Of a DNA stretch of 64,000 nt, positions 40,305-48,325 are shown one piece after another (the stretch's first letter is position 1; each line of letters opens with the position of its first letter). Made by a program: the position numbers and the translations under genes. The DNA comes from Chloroflexus islandicus (GTDB lineage: Bacteria; Chloroflexota; Chloroflexia; Chloroflexales; Chloroflexaceae), in contig NZ_LWQS01000021.1 in NCBI RefSeq assembly GCF_001650695.1, positions 1 through 64,000 on the forward strand. The letters run 5' to 3'. Under the pieces are notes generated by a model. That model searched no databases and was not told the DNA's origin. It saw nothing but the letters and a program-made list of their open reading frames with translations.

Positions 40305-41348
40305 TTATGATAGTGTCTCGCAGTTGATTTTACTCTTACTCATGCCTAACTTCAGCGTAATTTGTTCGGAACTCTGCACCAGATTTGCGGCGACAATTTC
40401 GCCATTTGGCTTCGCTAGCACATATTCAATTGTACAACCGCCGATGAAGGTCAAGCGATCAGCCGAGAAAAGATGTTTCCGGATCATCATATCGCTGCCT
40501 ACTTGCGTTATTCGCGCAGCAAGCTGGTAATGCTGGTCAGCGCGGCGCAGGCGTTCAACCAAGAGTGCGCGTGCTAATAATGATTCGGACGTGGTATTGG
40601 TCTGAGCTGGAGTGGCGCCGTCCGAGGTAGTGGTGACTATTGGTGGAGGCGTAAATATCTGTTGCAGCTCAGAATCGCATGCTTTGAGCATTTCGAGGAA
40701 TTGTTGGGACGAAGCCGGCGGGGTATCGGCGAGATTGCCAGCGATCGTTTTGATCAGATGGAATAGGGTTGGATGATGCCCATCTTCTGCTTTCGGATCC
40801 GGCAGCGGAAACGATGACGTCTGCCATTTGCGCTGCACAAAAGCAAAGGCCAATGCAGCGCGCAAGGTGTTGCTGTCAATAGCAGTTGTCACCGGGAAAA
40901 GGGTGAATTCACTGCGAAAGAGGGCGGTAAGCTTCGCGAGGCTATTTGTGACATTAGCCAGTGCATTAATGATTTCTTCTACACTATCGAGAGTAGTTTT
41001 TATCGGTGCCAATTCCAGTGTTTGTTTAGTAGCATCAACCTTCATTGGTAATCCGTCTTGTGACCGCTCCATTCCGCGCTGGTCAGAAACTGATTTCCGT
41101 TGCCACGCCATGAGCCGAGCGCGAGCATATTCCACCAACAATGCATCACGCTCGTCAATAAGTCGATCAACGAACACGACCGGGCGTTGCACTGGAACAG
41201 TGTTTGCAATCTGTTCGACCGCTGTAGCAGCGCAACGTTGCAACGCCCGATAGGCGGCAAGATGGGCGATGTGGCTCAGATGCTTTCGCTCGGTTGTGTC
41301 TAACGTGACGGTACTGGCGGAGGATGAAGAGGTGTTTTGGTCGCTCAT
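40305..41348 (-). CDS. Hypothetical protein, lower GC than its surroundings
   Basis: 347 residues, no signal peptide or membrane helix, no recognised family. The N-terminal part is Ser/Thr-rich (MSDQNTSSSSASTVTLD). A central helical region (KTTLDSVEEIINALANVTNSLAKLTALF) looks like a coiled coil. The C-terminus has a small beta-rich stretch with FIGGCTIEYVLAKPNGEIVAANL. AGGAGG precedes the ATG. GC is visibly lower than in neighbouring genes, and both sides are repeat clusters, so it may be an acquired single gene. Confidence 0.72.
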   Translation of the reverse strand: MSDQNTSSSSASTVTLDTTERKHLSHIAHLAAYRALQRCAATAVEQIANTVPVQRPVVFVDRLIDERDALLVEYARARLMAWQRKSVSDQRGMERSQDGLPMKVDATKQTLELAPIKTTLDSVEEIINALANVTNSLAKLTALFRSEFTLFPVTTAIDSNTLRAALAFAFVQRKWQTSSFPLPDPKAEDGHHPTLFHLIKTIAGNLADTPPASSQQFLEMLKACDSELQQIFTPPPIVTTTSDGATPAQTNTTSESLLARALLVERLRRADQHYQLAARITQVGSDMMIRKHLFSADRLTFIGGCTIEYVLAKPNGEIVAANLVQSSEQITLKLGMSKSKINCETLS

Positions 41349-41374
41349 AACCGCCTCCTGTGCAAGTAGTTTCT

Positions 41375-41383
41375 ATTGTAGCA
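41375..41383 (-). promoter_or_regulatory. Extended -10 promoter of the hypothetical gene
   Basis: On the minus strand TGC-TACAAT (complement of 41375-41383), about 27 nt before the start codon. Confidence 0.45.
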
Positions 41384-41415
41384 CTCGCAACAGCGTTTCT
41401 TTAGTCGTATTGCCA

Positions 41416-41632
41416 TATCAACGCGTTAACAAAATATTCCTATTCAGGTGTGGCAGTGCAACTGCTGCACTCCATAGACCAAAAGCGACAGCGTCGCGCC
41501 GCAAGCGATTATCAGCTCGCTCTATCAACGCGGTAAGAACATGTTCCTGTTCAGGTGCGGCGGTGGCACTGCCGCATTCCATAAGCCAAAAACTACGGTA
41601 TCGCGTCTGAAGCAATTATCAGCCCGCTATAA
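41416..41632. repeat. Two tandem 107-bp repeats (family E)
   Basis: Both units begin tatcaacgcg (41416 and 41523) and contain a tgcggcagt/actgccgca-like palindrome, ccata, gcgattatcagc and cgctctat. A fragment of the same element is at 153-181. The 349-bp gap 41349-41697 contains these repeats, the promoter above, and a TATAAT at 41657-41662 before the next gene. Confidence 0.65.
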
Positions 41633-41697
41633 GCCGCAGTTCAGCCCGATTGGCGGTATAATGGCCGTCGGCATTGGGCCGCACGGGTAGGAGTGTC

Positions 41698-44529
41698 ATG
41701 GCTGTTAGCGATCGTTCAACCAGAGCCGAGTATGTGCGCGTCACCGCGACTGGGACGGCTGTCCGGGCCACGGTGCGCGCGTTGTTGTTGATCTTGGCGC
41801 TGGCCTTGCTGGCCGGGGCGATGGCGTATCAAGCGCCGCCGCAAGGACGGGTGGCGATCGGCTGGCCCGGTGACCGGCTCTTTGTGGGGGTTAGTCCGGG
41901 GTTGGGCGCTGAACCGGTGCGGCGCGGCGAGTTGTTTGCCGATGAACTGACGCCTGATTCGCCGACGACGCGCTCGCGGTGGACGCGCGAGCGGGCCGTG
42001 GTGGTGCTGCCGAATGTTGGCGCTGGCTCGCCGTTGCAAGTGACGTTGGTGGCGCAAGGTTGGCCGGCAGAGGCCGGCGCGCAACCGGTGGTGACGGTCG
42101 CGATCGACAATTCGGTCGTCGGCGAGTTTACCCCAACCAGTGTATGGGCCGAATATTCCTTTGCCGTGCCGGGGATTGCCCACCAGCACGGCGATCTGAC
42201 GATCACGCTGCAAACCTCGGCGACGCTAGCCGATAGCCGCGATCCGCGCCAAAAGGGGGTGCGGCTGGCTGAGGTGCGGATCGAACCAGCGAGCGAACCA
42301 GCGCCGCTCTTGCCGCCGGCATGGCCGGCAGTGGCCTTGCTCGGTTGGAATGCGGTGCTGCTCTATATCTTGTTGGCGCGGTTGCGGTTAAGTCCGGCGC
42401 TGGTGTACGGCGGCACGGCGGTGGGGATCGGTGCGGCGGCGATTGGTTTGGCGATAGCCCGGATTTGGATGGCGGCGATCTTGAGTGTGGCGATGACCGG
42501 CTTGCTGGTGTTGCTGGTGATCGCCTATCGCCAACCGTTGCTGGCGCTGATCCAGATGCTGGTGCGGCGCTATAGCCAAGGCCGCGCGCTCGGTTATGGG
42601 TTGGTCGCGGTAGCGTTGCTCTGTTTTGGGTATGTGCTGTTGCACGCTATCAATTGGGCGGCAGCGGCTGGGGTGCGGCTGTTCTGGCAGACCTTCCCCG
42701 ATTCGCTCTTGCTGGCTTTACTAGGGACAGCGTTGGCGGCGTTGGGGTTGAACTATGGCCGGGCCGGGTTGCCACGCCTGAGCGATGCGATCGTCGATTG
42801 GTTTGCGGCGCGGCGCGGCGCGTGGATTGTGCTCGGAACGTTTGCGCTGATCTGGCTGGGTTTTGAAGCGGTCGTCGCCGCAACGTTACCCTACGTGGGC
42901 CACGCCGATTACAGCGATAATGCGATCGTCGCGCGCAATCTCGTGCGCGGGCGCGGATGGGTGGTTGATTACATCAGCCAGTTTTACTACCGCTACGAGA
43001 GCCTCACCCGCCCGCAAGAGACGTGGCCGCTGTTGCAGCCGGTCTGGATTGCCCCCTTTTTTGCTCTGTTCGGCCCGACGGCGTGGGCGGCGAAGATACC
43101 CAATTTTATCTTTGATATCATCTTGGCGGGACTCATTTACGCGGTCGGGAGCTGGCTCTGGGATCGGCGGGTCGGGGTGACGGCGGTCATCCTTGTGCTG
43201 ACCAACTACCTCTTCTTCCGGCTATCGATCTACGTCACCAACGATCTGGGTTTTGTCGTGTTCAATATGGCCGCGATTGCGGCCTTGCTGCGCAGCCAGA
43301 CTGATCCGGCGCGGCGGTGGCGCTGGCTGCTGATTTCAGCCGTCTGCACCGGGTTGATGATGCTGCAAAAGCCGAGCGGAGCGATGTTCGCGCTCGGCAT
43401 GGGTCTCTGGCAACTGTCGCTGATCGCCAACGAGCTGCGCACGGCGCTCGATTGGCCGCAACGCTGGCAACGGCTGCGCGAAGGGTTAGCGCCGGTGGTG
43501 GTCTGGTCGGCGGTGGCGCTGCTTATCCTTTCACCGTACCTCGCCCGCAACATGATCCTATTCGGCAAACCGGTCTACAGCACCGAAAGCTACGATGCAT
43601 GGGTGCTCGACTACCGCGGTGTCAGCGGCGATGCGTGGTCGGAAATCTACCGTGTCTTTACGCCAGAGTGGGGCGGGCCGGGTTTACCTGATCGCAGTTG
43701 GATCATGCGCTGGGGGTTTGACGCGACCCAGACCAAATTCGAGACGCAGGTGCGCGAGTTGCGCGCCTATCTTATGCCGGCGTGGCCGGGAGCCCCCGAA
43801 CCGCTGGCGGCGCTATTTAGCCATGACGCGCGCAAAAACATTCTCACCCCGCTAGGGGCATGGCTGGCGCTGGCTGGCGTCTTAGCTGCGGCAGCGTACC
43901 GGCGGCGCTGGCTGAGTCTCATGGTGTTTGCCTACACGCCGTATATCATCTTCATGCTCACCTACTGGCGCACCAACGAAGAACGGTATTGGGTGATGAT
44001 CATCCCGTGGTTGGCGCTGTTGGCGGCATGGATGATTTGGGCCGGTTATGATAAGCTAGCCGCGATCGGCGACCGGCGCTGGGCGCCGCTGGGGTTGGTG
44101 TTGGCGGTGGCGGCGATCGTGACGATTGTGGCGGGCTCGCAAGCCGACATCGAAGACAAAGTGCGCAACGAGCCGCGCATTTGGCAGCAGGATTTGGCGG
44201 CTTATGAATGGCTACAGGCTAACACGCCGCCGGACACGGTGATTATGACCCGCTTGCCGTGGCAGGTGAATTGGCACACTGAACGGCCAGCAGTGATGAT
44301 TCCGAACACTGATGATCGCGCGCTGTTACTAGAGATTGCCCATTATTACGGGGCGAAATATCTGGTGTTAGAGAATCAGATGCGAGTGAAAGGCGACGCG
44401 GGCCGGTTGTTGGCACCGCTGATGGATCACTCTAACCAACCCGGCATGGTGATCGACGGCTTTGAGTTGCTGTATGCCAGCCCAACGCCGGATTTTCGCG
44501 CCTTTATCTATCGCATTCCCGATACATGA
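41698..44529 (+). CDS. Polytopic membrane glycosyltransferase (GT39/ArnT-like) with N-terminal soluble domain
   Basis: 943 residues. A first membrane helix (about 22-42) is followed by an extracytoplasmic beta-rich domain of about 170 residues (GRVAIGWPGDRLFVGVSP … GVRLAEVRIEP). At least ten further membrane helices come next. The first large loop of the second part has HADYSDNAIVARNLVRG, with acidic residues where GT39/PMT enzymes carry their catalytic DE pair. It probably transfers sugar from a polyprenyl-phosphate donor to a wall polymer, lipid or protein. The ATG at 41698 follows TAGGAG; the TTG at 41674 was not used. It is the first gene of a five-gene glycosyltransferase cluster. The next gene begins 16 nt later. 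Confidence 0.85.
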   Translation: MAVSDRSTRAEYVRVTATGTAVRATVRALLLILALALLAGAMAYQAPPQGRVAIGWPGDRLFVGVSPGLGAEPVRRGELFADELTPDSPTTRSRWTRERAVVVLPNVGAGSPLQVTLVAQGWPAEAGAQPVVTVAIDNSVVGEFTPTSVWAEYSFAVPGIAHQHGDLTITLQTSATLADSRDPRQKGVRLAEVRIEPASEPAPLLPPAWPAVALLGWNAVLLYILLARLRLSPALVYGGTAVGIGAAAIGLAIARIWMAAILSVAMTGLLVLLVIAYRQPLLALIQMLVRRYSQGRALGYGLVAVALLCFGYVLLHAINWAAAAGVRLFWQTFPDSLLLALLGTALAALGLNYGRAGLPRLSDAIVDWFAARRGAWIVLGTFALIWLGFEAVVAATLPYVGHADYSDNAIVARNLVRGRGWVVDYISQFYYRYESLTRPQETWPLLQPVWIAPFFALFGPTAWAAKIPNFIFDIILAGLIYAVGSWLWDRRVGVTAVILVLTNYLFFRLSIYVTNDLGFVVFNMAAIAALLRSQTDPARRWRWLLISAVCTGLMMLQKPSGAMFALGMGLWQLSLIANELRTALDWPQRWQRLREGLAPVVVWSAVALLILSPYLARNMILFGKPVYSTESYDAWVLDYRGVSGDAWSEIYRVFTPEWGGPGLPDRSWIMRWGFDATQTKFETQVRELRAYLMPAWPGAPEPLAALFSHDARKNILTPLGAWLALAGVLAAAAYRRRWLSLMVFAYTPYIIFMLTYWRTNEERYWVMIIPWLALLAAWMIWAGYDKLAAIGDRRWAPLGLVLAVAAIVTIVAGSQADIEDKVRNEPRIWQQDLAAYEWLQANTPPDTVIMTRLPWQVNWHTERPAVMIPNTDDRALLLEIAHYYGAKYLVLENQMRVKGDAGRLLAPLMDHSNQPGMVIDGFELLYASPTPDFRAFIYRIPDT

Positions 44530-44545
44530 TGGAATACGTTTTGCC

Positions 44546-45787
44546 ATGCGCATCTTAATGCTGGCCTCGTCATTGCCTAAATATCCTCGCGAGACGACCG
44601 CACCCTTCATCGAAGAGATTGCGGCGGGCATCGCTGCGCGTGGCCACCACGTGACGCTGGTCGCGCCGTGGCACCCCGACCTGCGCCGCCAACCCCGCGA
44701 ACGTGGGATCGAGCTGCGTTTTTTTCGCTATGCGCCCCATCCGGCGTTGAATATCTGGGGCTATGCGCAGTCGTTGCAGAGCGACACGCAGGTGCGCGAG
44801 CGGGCATGGCTGGCGGCGCCATTTGCGTTGCCGGCCTCGTGGCTGGCGTTGCAGCGCGAATTGCAACAAGCGCGCGCCGCTGGACGCCCGTTCGATTTGG
44901 TGCAAGCGCACTGGGTGTTGCCCAATGGCCCGCCGGCGGCGTTGGCGGCGTTAGCAGCGCGGCTGCCGCTGGTGGTTAGCTTGCACGGCAGTGATATCTA
45001 TCTGGCCGAGACGCAGCGATTCATGGGAACGTTAGCCGGCCTTGTCTTCCGGCGCGCGGCAGCGGTAACGGCGTGCAGCGCCGATCTGAGTATGCGAGGC
45101 GTGCGCTTGGGTGCTAATCCGGCCCGCACCTTTGTAATCCCCTACGGGGTCAATCCGGCCCAGTTCCGGCCTGATCCGGCGGCAGCGCAGCAGTTTCGGG
45201 CTGAATGGGGCATTCCGGCTGATGCGCCGCTGGTGTTAGGTTTGGGCCGGCTGGTGGCCAAAAAAGGGTTTAGCGTCTTGCTTGATGCGTGGCCAGCAGT
45301 GTTGCGCATGCATCCCAATGCGCGGTTGGTGATTGTCGGCTACGGCGATCTGCGTCCGGCACTGGAAGCGCAGGCAGCGCGGTTAGGCATCGCGCCGGCG
45401 GTTTTGTTTACTGGCCAGCTTGACCGTGAACGCACCGCGATGGCGATGGCGGCGGCGGATGTGTTTGCGCTGCCGATCGTGCGCGATGGCGTTGACGGTC
45501 TGCCCAACGTGTTGCTGGAAGCGATGGGCGCGGCGCGTCCGATTGTGGCGGCGCGAGTGGCCGGCGTGCCGGATGTGATCGACGATGGCGTGCATGGGTT
45601 GATCGTGCCGGAGCGCGATGTGGGGGCGCTGGCGGCGGCGATTGGCCGCTTGATCGCCGACCGGGCGCTGGCCGTGCGGTTGGGGGAAGCGGCTCGCCGG
45701 CGGATTGTCACCGAATTGACGTGGGAGAAGACCGCGGCGCGTTACGAAGCTGCCTTTGCTGCCGCGCTGCGCGGTGAGGGAGGGTGA
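44546..45787 (+). CDS. Glycosyltransferase family 4 (GT-B)
   Basis: 413 residues. The N-terminal GT4 signature is MRILMLASSLPKYPRETTAPFIEEIAAGI. The acceptor domain has SLHGSDIYLAE and VIPYGVNPAQF. The donor domain has LGLGRLVAKKGF and the E-x7-E-type DGLPNVLLEAMGAARPIVA. It is cytoplasmic and uses a nucleotide-sugar donor. The start ATG at 44546 removes a 28-codon extension that overlaps the previous gene. Its stop overlaps the start of the next GT39 gene by 1 nt (TGATG), so the three genes 41698-47805 form an operon. Confidence 0.94.
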   Translation: MRILMLASSLPKYPRETTAPFIEEIAAGIAARGHHVTLVAPWHPDLRRQPRERGIELRFFRYAPHPALNIWGYAQSLQSDTQVRERAWLAAPFALPASWLALQRELQQARAAGRPFDLVQAHWVLPNGPPAALAALAARLPLVVSLHGSDIYLAETQRFMGTLAGLVFRRAAAVTACSADLSMRGVRLGANPARTFVIPYGVNPAQFRPDPAAAQQFRAEWGIPADAPLVLGLGRLVAKKGFSVLLDAWPAVLRMHPNARLVIVGYGDLRPALEAQAARLGIAPAVLFTGQLDRERTAMAMAAADVFALPIVRDGVDGLPNVLLEAMGAARPIVAARVAGVPDVIDDGVHGLIVPERDVGALAAAIGRLIADRALAVRLGEAARRRIVTELTWEKTAARYEAAFAAALRGEGG

Positions 45788-47805
45788 TGAACCGCCGTTG
45801 GGTTGCGTTCTGGGTGGTGATTGGTCTCGCCGCGCTGGGCCTGCGTCTCTACCGGCTCGATGCGCAGAGCCTCTGGCTCGATGAGGGCAACAGTTGGGCG
45901 ATGGCGATGCAGCCATGGCCGGTGCTGGCGCTTGATCTGGCGCTGCCCAATGCGGCCTATCCGCTCTACCATTTGCTACTGAAGGGGTGGATCGGGCTGG
46001 CCGGCGCGAGCGAGTGGATGTTGCGGTTGCCCTCGGCGCTGGCCGGTGCGCTCAGTGTGCCATTGCTGGCGTTGGCGGCGCGGGCAGCCGCACCCGCTGA
46101 ACCGCAACGAACGATCGCTACGGCAGCGGCGGCGCTGATCGGTTTGCTATCGCCGTTTGCCCTCTGGTATGCGCAAGAAGCTAAGGTCTATGCGCTGGTG
46201 TTGCTCGCCAGCGCGGCGCTGCTCTGGCTGGCGTTGCGCGCCGCGCAGCGCGATCGACCGGCGGATTGGGGATGGCTGATCGGGCTGGCGATCGTTGCCT
46301 TCTTCATCCACCGGCTGACAGCGTTGCTGGCGCTGAGCGCGGCGCTGATATGGCTGTTTAGCCGTCCGCGCCGCTACGCATGGCCGATCGCGGCTGGCTT
46401 GCTGCTGGTTGGCGTGGGCATGATTGCGGCCATGGCCGCTGGCATTGGCAGCGACCGCGCCGCTAGCGGGGCGTCGATTGCGGCGGATCCGCTGCGGGCG
46501 CTGTGGTTGACCTTTACCCGATTTAGCCTCGACCGCTGGCCGGGTGATCTGCCATGGTGGTGGCTTGGGCCGTGGCTGTTGCTGGTAGGGCTGGGACTGA
46601 ACAACGTGCGCGCCGCGCCGCGCTCGACGGCGCTGGTGATCGGGATCATGGGCGGCGTGCCGCTGGCGCTCTTCGGGTTGCAACTGTTCTTTACCCGCCT
46701 CTACGAAGCGCGCTATCTGATGATCATCTTTCCGGTGTGGGTAGTGGTGTTGGCGATGGGGGCAGCGCCGCGCAACGCTGGGCCGGGTGTTGGGTTATGG
46801 CGGGGGTTGGGCGCTCTTGCCCTCGCCGGTGCGCTGATCACCAGCGGTTTGTCGCTCTTCCAACCGCGCTTTGGTCTTTTTTCAGGCGATCCAGTCAAAG
46901 AACAGTACCGCGAAGCTATCGCCGAACTGGCCCGGCGGGTGCATCCCGACGATGCGGTGGTGATCCATCCCGGCTACTTGCGCCCGCTCTACGCCTACTA
47001 CATGGCGCGGCTGAGCGCCGACCCGGCGCCGGAGCCGATCACCTTTGCCAATTTCTGGACGGGTGAGAACAACTATAGCCAGCGCGAGTGGGATGCCGAG
47101 CGGCGGGTGGCGCTGGCCGGCTATACGCGCAGCTTGCTGCTGATTGCGCCTGACCATGCCCGTACCGTTGATCCACCGTTGCCCGGCGACGAGTATGGTT
47201 TGGTCGGCAATTTTTGGGCCTTTAGCCGCGAACAGCGCACGTGGCCGTGCGGCATTTGGCGCTTCCAAGGGGTGCATCTCTTCTGCCAAGAAGCGCCAGA
47301 AGCGTACATTACCGGTGAGCTGGTAGAGCCGGTAACGCTGGCGACAGCGACGTTCGGCGACGATCTACAGTTGCTGGGGTACACGCTCAAAGCGACGACT
47401 CCCGCTGGGCCGGGAGTGTATCGCGCCGGGGGCAATATTCCGCTCAGCCTGTTTTGGGATGTGCGCCAGCCATTGCCCGAAGACTACAGCCTCTTTATTC
47501 ATCTTTGCCGCGACTGCGACCAGCCGCCGGTAGCCGGTGATGATGGCCAACCGTTAGCCGGCTATCTTCCGACCAGCACGTGGCTGCCGGGCAAGCCGGC
47601 CCGCGATGACCGGGCGGTGCATGTGCCGCGCGATTTGCCGCCGGGGGAGTACCGGCTGCTGATCGGCTGGTACCGGCCATCTGACCCGTCGCCGGAGGGG
47701 CGGTTGCCGGTGCGCGGTGAGGGGGCGATGAGCGCTGGAAGGTTGTGGTTGGCGACGATTGAGATTGTTGGGGATGGGCAGAGCGGGGCTCTGCCCATAC
47801 GATAG
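45787..47805 (+). CDS. GT39-family membrane glycosyltransferase with C-terminal beta domain
   Basis: 672 residues. The first loop motif DAQSLWLDEGNSWAMAMQ contains the catalytic DE pair of GT39 enzymes. LPNAAYPLYHLLLKGW follows. About ten to twelve membrane helices reach to residue about 365. A periplasmic tail of about 300 residues follows. Its last 165 residues (ATFGDDLQLLGYTLKATTPAGPGVY … PPGEYRLLIGWYRP) look like a beta-sandwich seen at the C-terminus of other Chloroflexota GT39 proteins. The ATG at 45787 overlaps the GT4 stop. It probably uses a lipid-linked sugar. Confidence 0.9.
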   Translation: MNRRWVAFWVVIGLAALGLRLYRLDAQSLWLDEGNSWAMAMQPWPVLALDLALPNAAYPLYHLLLKGWIGLAGASEWMLRLPSALAGALSVPLLALAARAAAPAEPQRTIATAAAALIGLLSPFALWYAQEAKVYALVLLASAALLWLALRAAQRDRPADWGWLIGLAIVAFFIHRLTALLALSAALIWLFSRPRRYAWPIAAGLLLVGVGMIAAMAAGIGSDRAASGASIAADPLRALWLTFTRFSLDRWPGDLPWWWLGPWLLLVGLGLNNVRAAPRSTALVIGIMGGVPLALFGLQLFFTRLYEARYLMIIFPVWVVVLAMGAAPRNAGPGVGLWRGLGALALAGALITSGLSLFQPRFGLFSGDPVKEQYREAIAELARRVHPDDAVVIHPGYLRPLYAYYMARLSADPAPEPITFANFWTGENNYSQREWDAERRVALAGYTRSLLLIAPDHARTVDPPLPGDEYGLVGNFWAFSREQRTWPCGIWRFQGVHLFCQEAPEAYITGELVEPVTLATATFGDDLQLLGYTLKATTPAGPGVYRAGGNIPLSLFWDVRQPLPEDYSLFIHLCRDCDQPPVAGDDGQPLAGYLPTSTWLPGKPARDDRAVHVPRDLPPGEYRLLIGWYRPSDPSPEGRLPVRGEGAMSAGRLWLATIEIVGDGQSGALPIR

Positions 47806-47865
47806 GGGGAGGGGCAGAGCAGCGCTGAGGGCAGAGCAGCGCTGTGCCCGTACAGGAGGGGGCAA

Positions 47866-48260
47866 GGGGGAGGACATTTGTCTGGAACCCGGCCCTGAAG
47901 GGCCGGGCTAGGGTTACGAAGCCCGCTGCGCGGGCTGATGCCTCCACCCCTTGCCCCTCCCCCGCTGGGGGAGGGGTGGACAGAATCATGAGCGCAGGTG
48001 CGATTGATGGCGTTGCGATGAGTCGTTTCGCCCTCACCCCCAGCCCCTCTCCCACTGGCGCGGGAGAGGGGAGGGTAGAGCCGGACGTTGAGGCATCGCA
48101 CAGCGATCAACGGTTGTACTCGACCAAATTTCTATCCGCCCTTGAATCCCGTTGGGGGAGGGGTGATGAGGAGCATAGCACGGGGCTTTACGGCATCGCA
48201 CAGCGATCGATAGTTGTACTCGATCAAACGTTCTGTCCGCCCCTCAATACAGGAGGGGGA
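47866..48260. repeat. Composite family A repeats
   Basis: At least two and probably three overlapping family A elements: gaggacatttgtctgg…gtggacagaatc (47871-47988), then the cacccccagcccctctccc hairpin with gcatcgcacagcgatcaacgg and ctatccgcccttgaa, then another copy ending gttctgtccgcccctcaa near 48250. The 520-bp gap 47806-48325 has no other content. Confidence 0.7.
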
Positions 48261-48325
48261 GGGGCCGCAAAAGCGGCAAACGCCATTCTTATCAACGGTA
48301 AAACCGTCTTGGATCATTCGTTATT

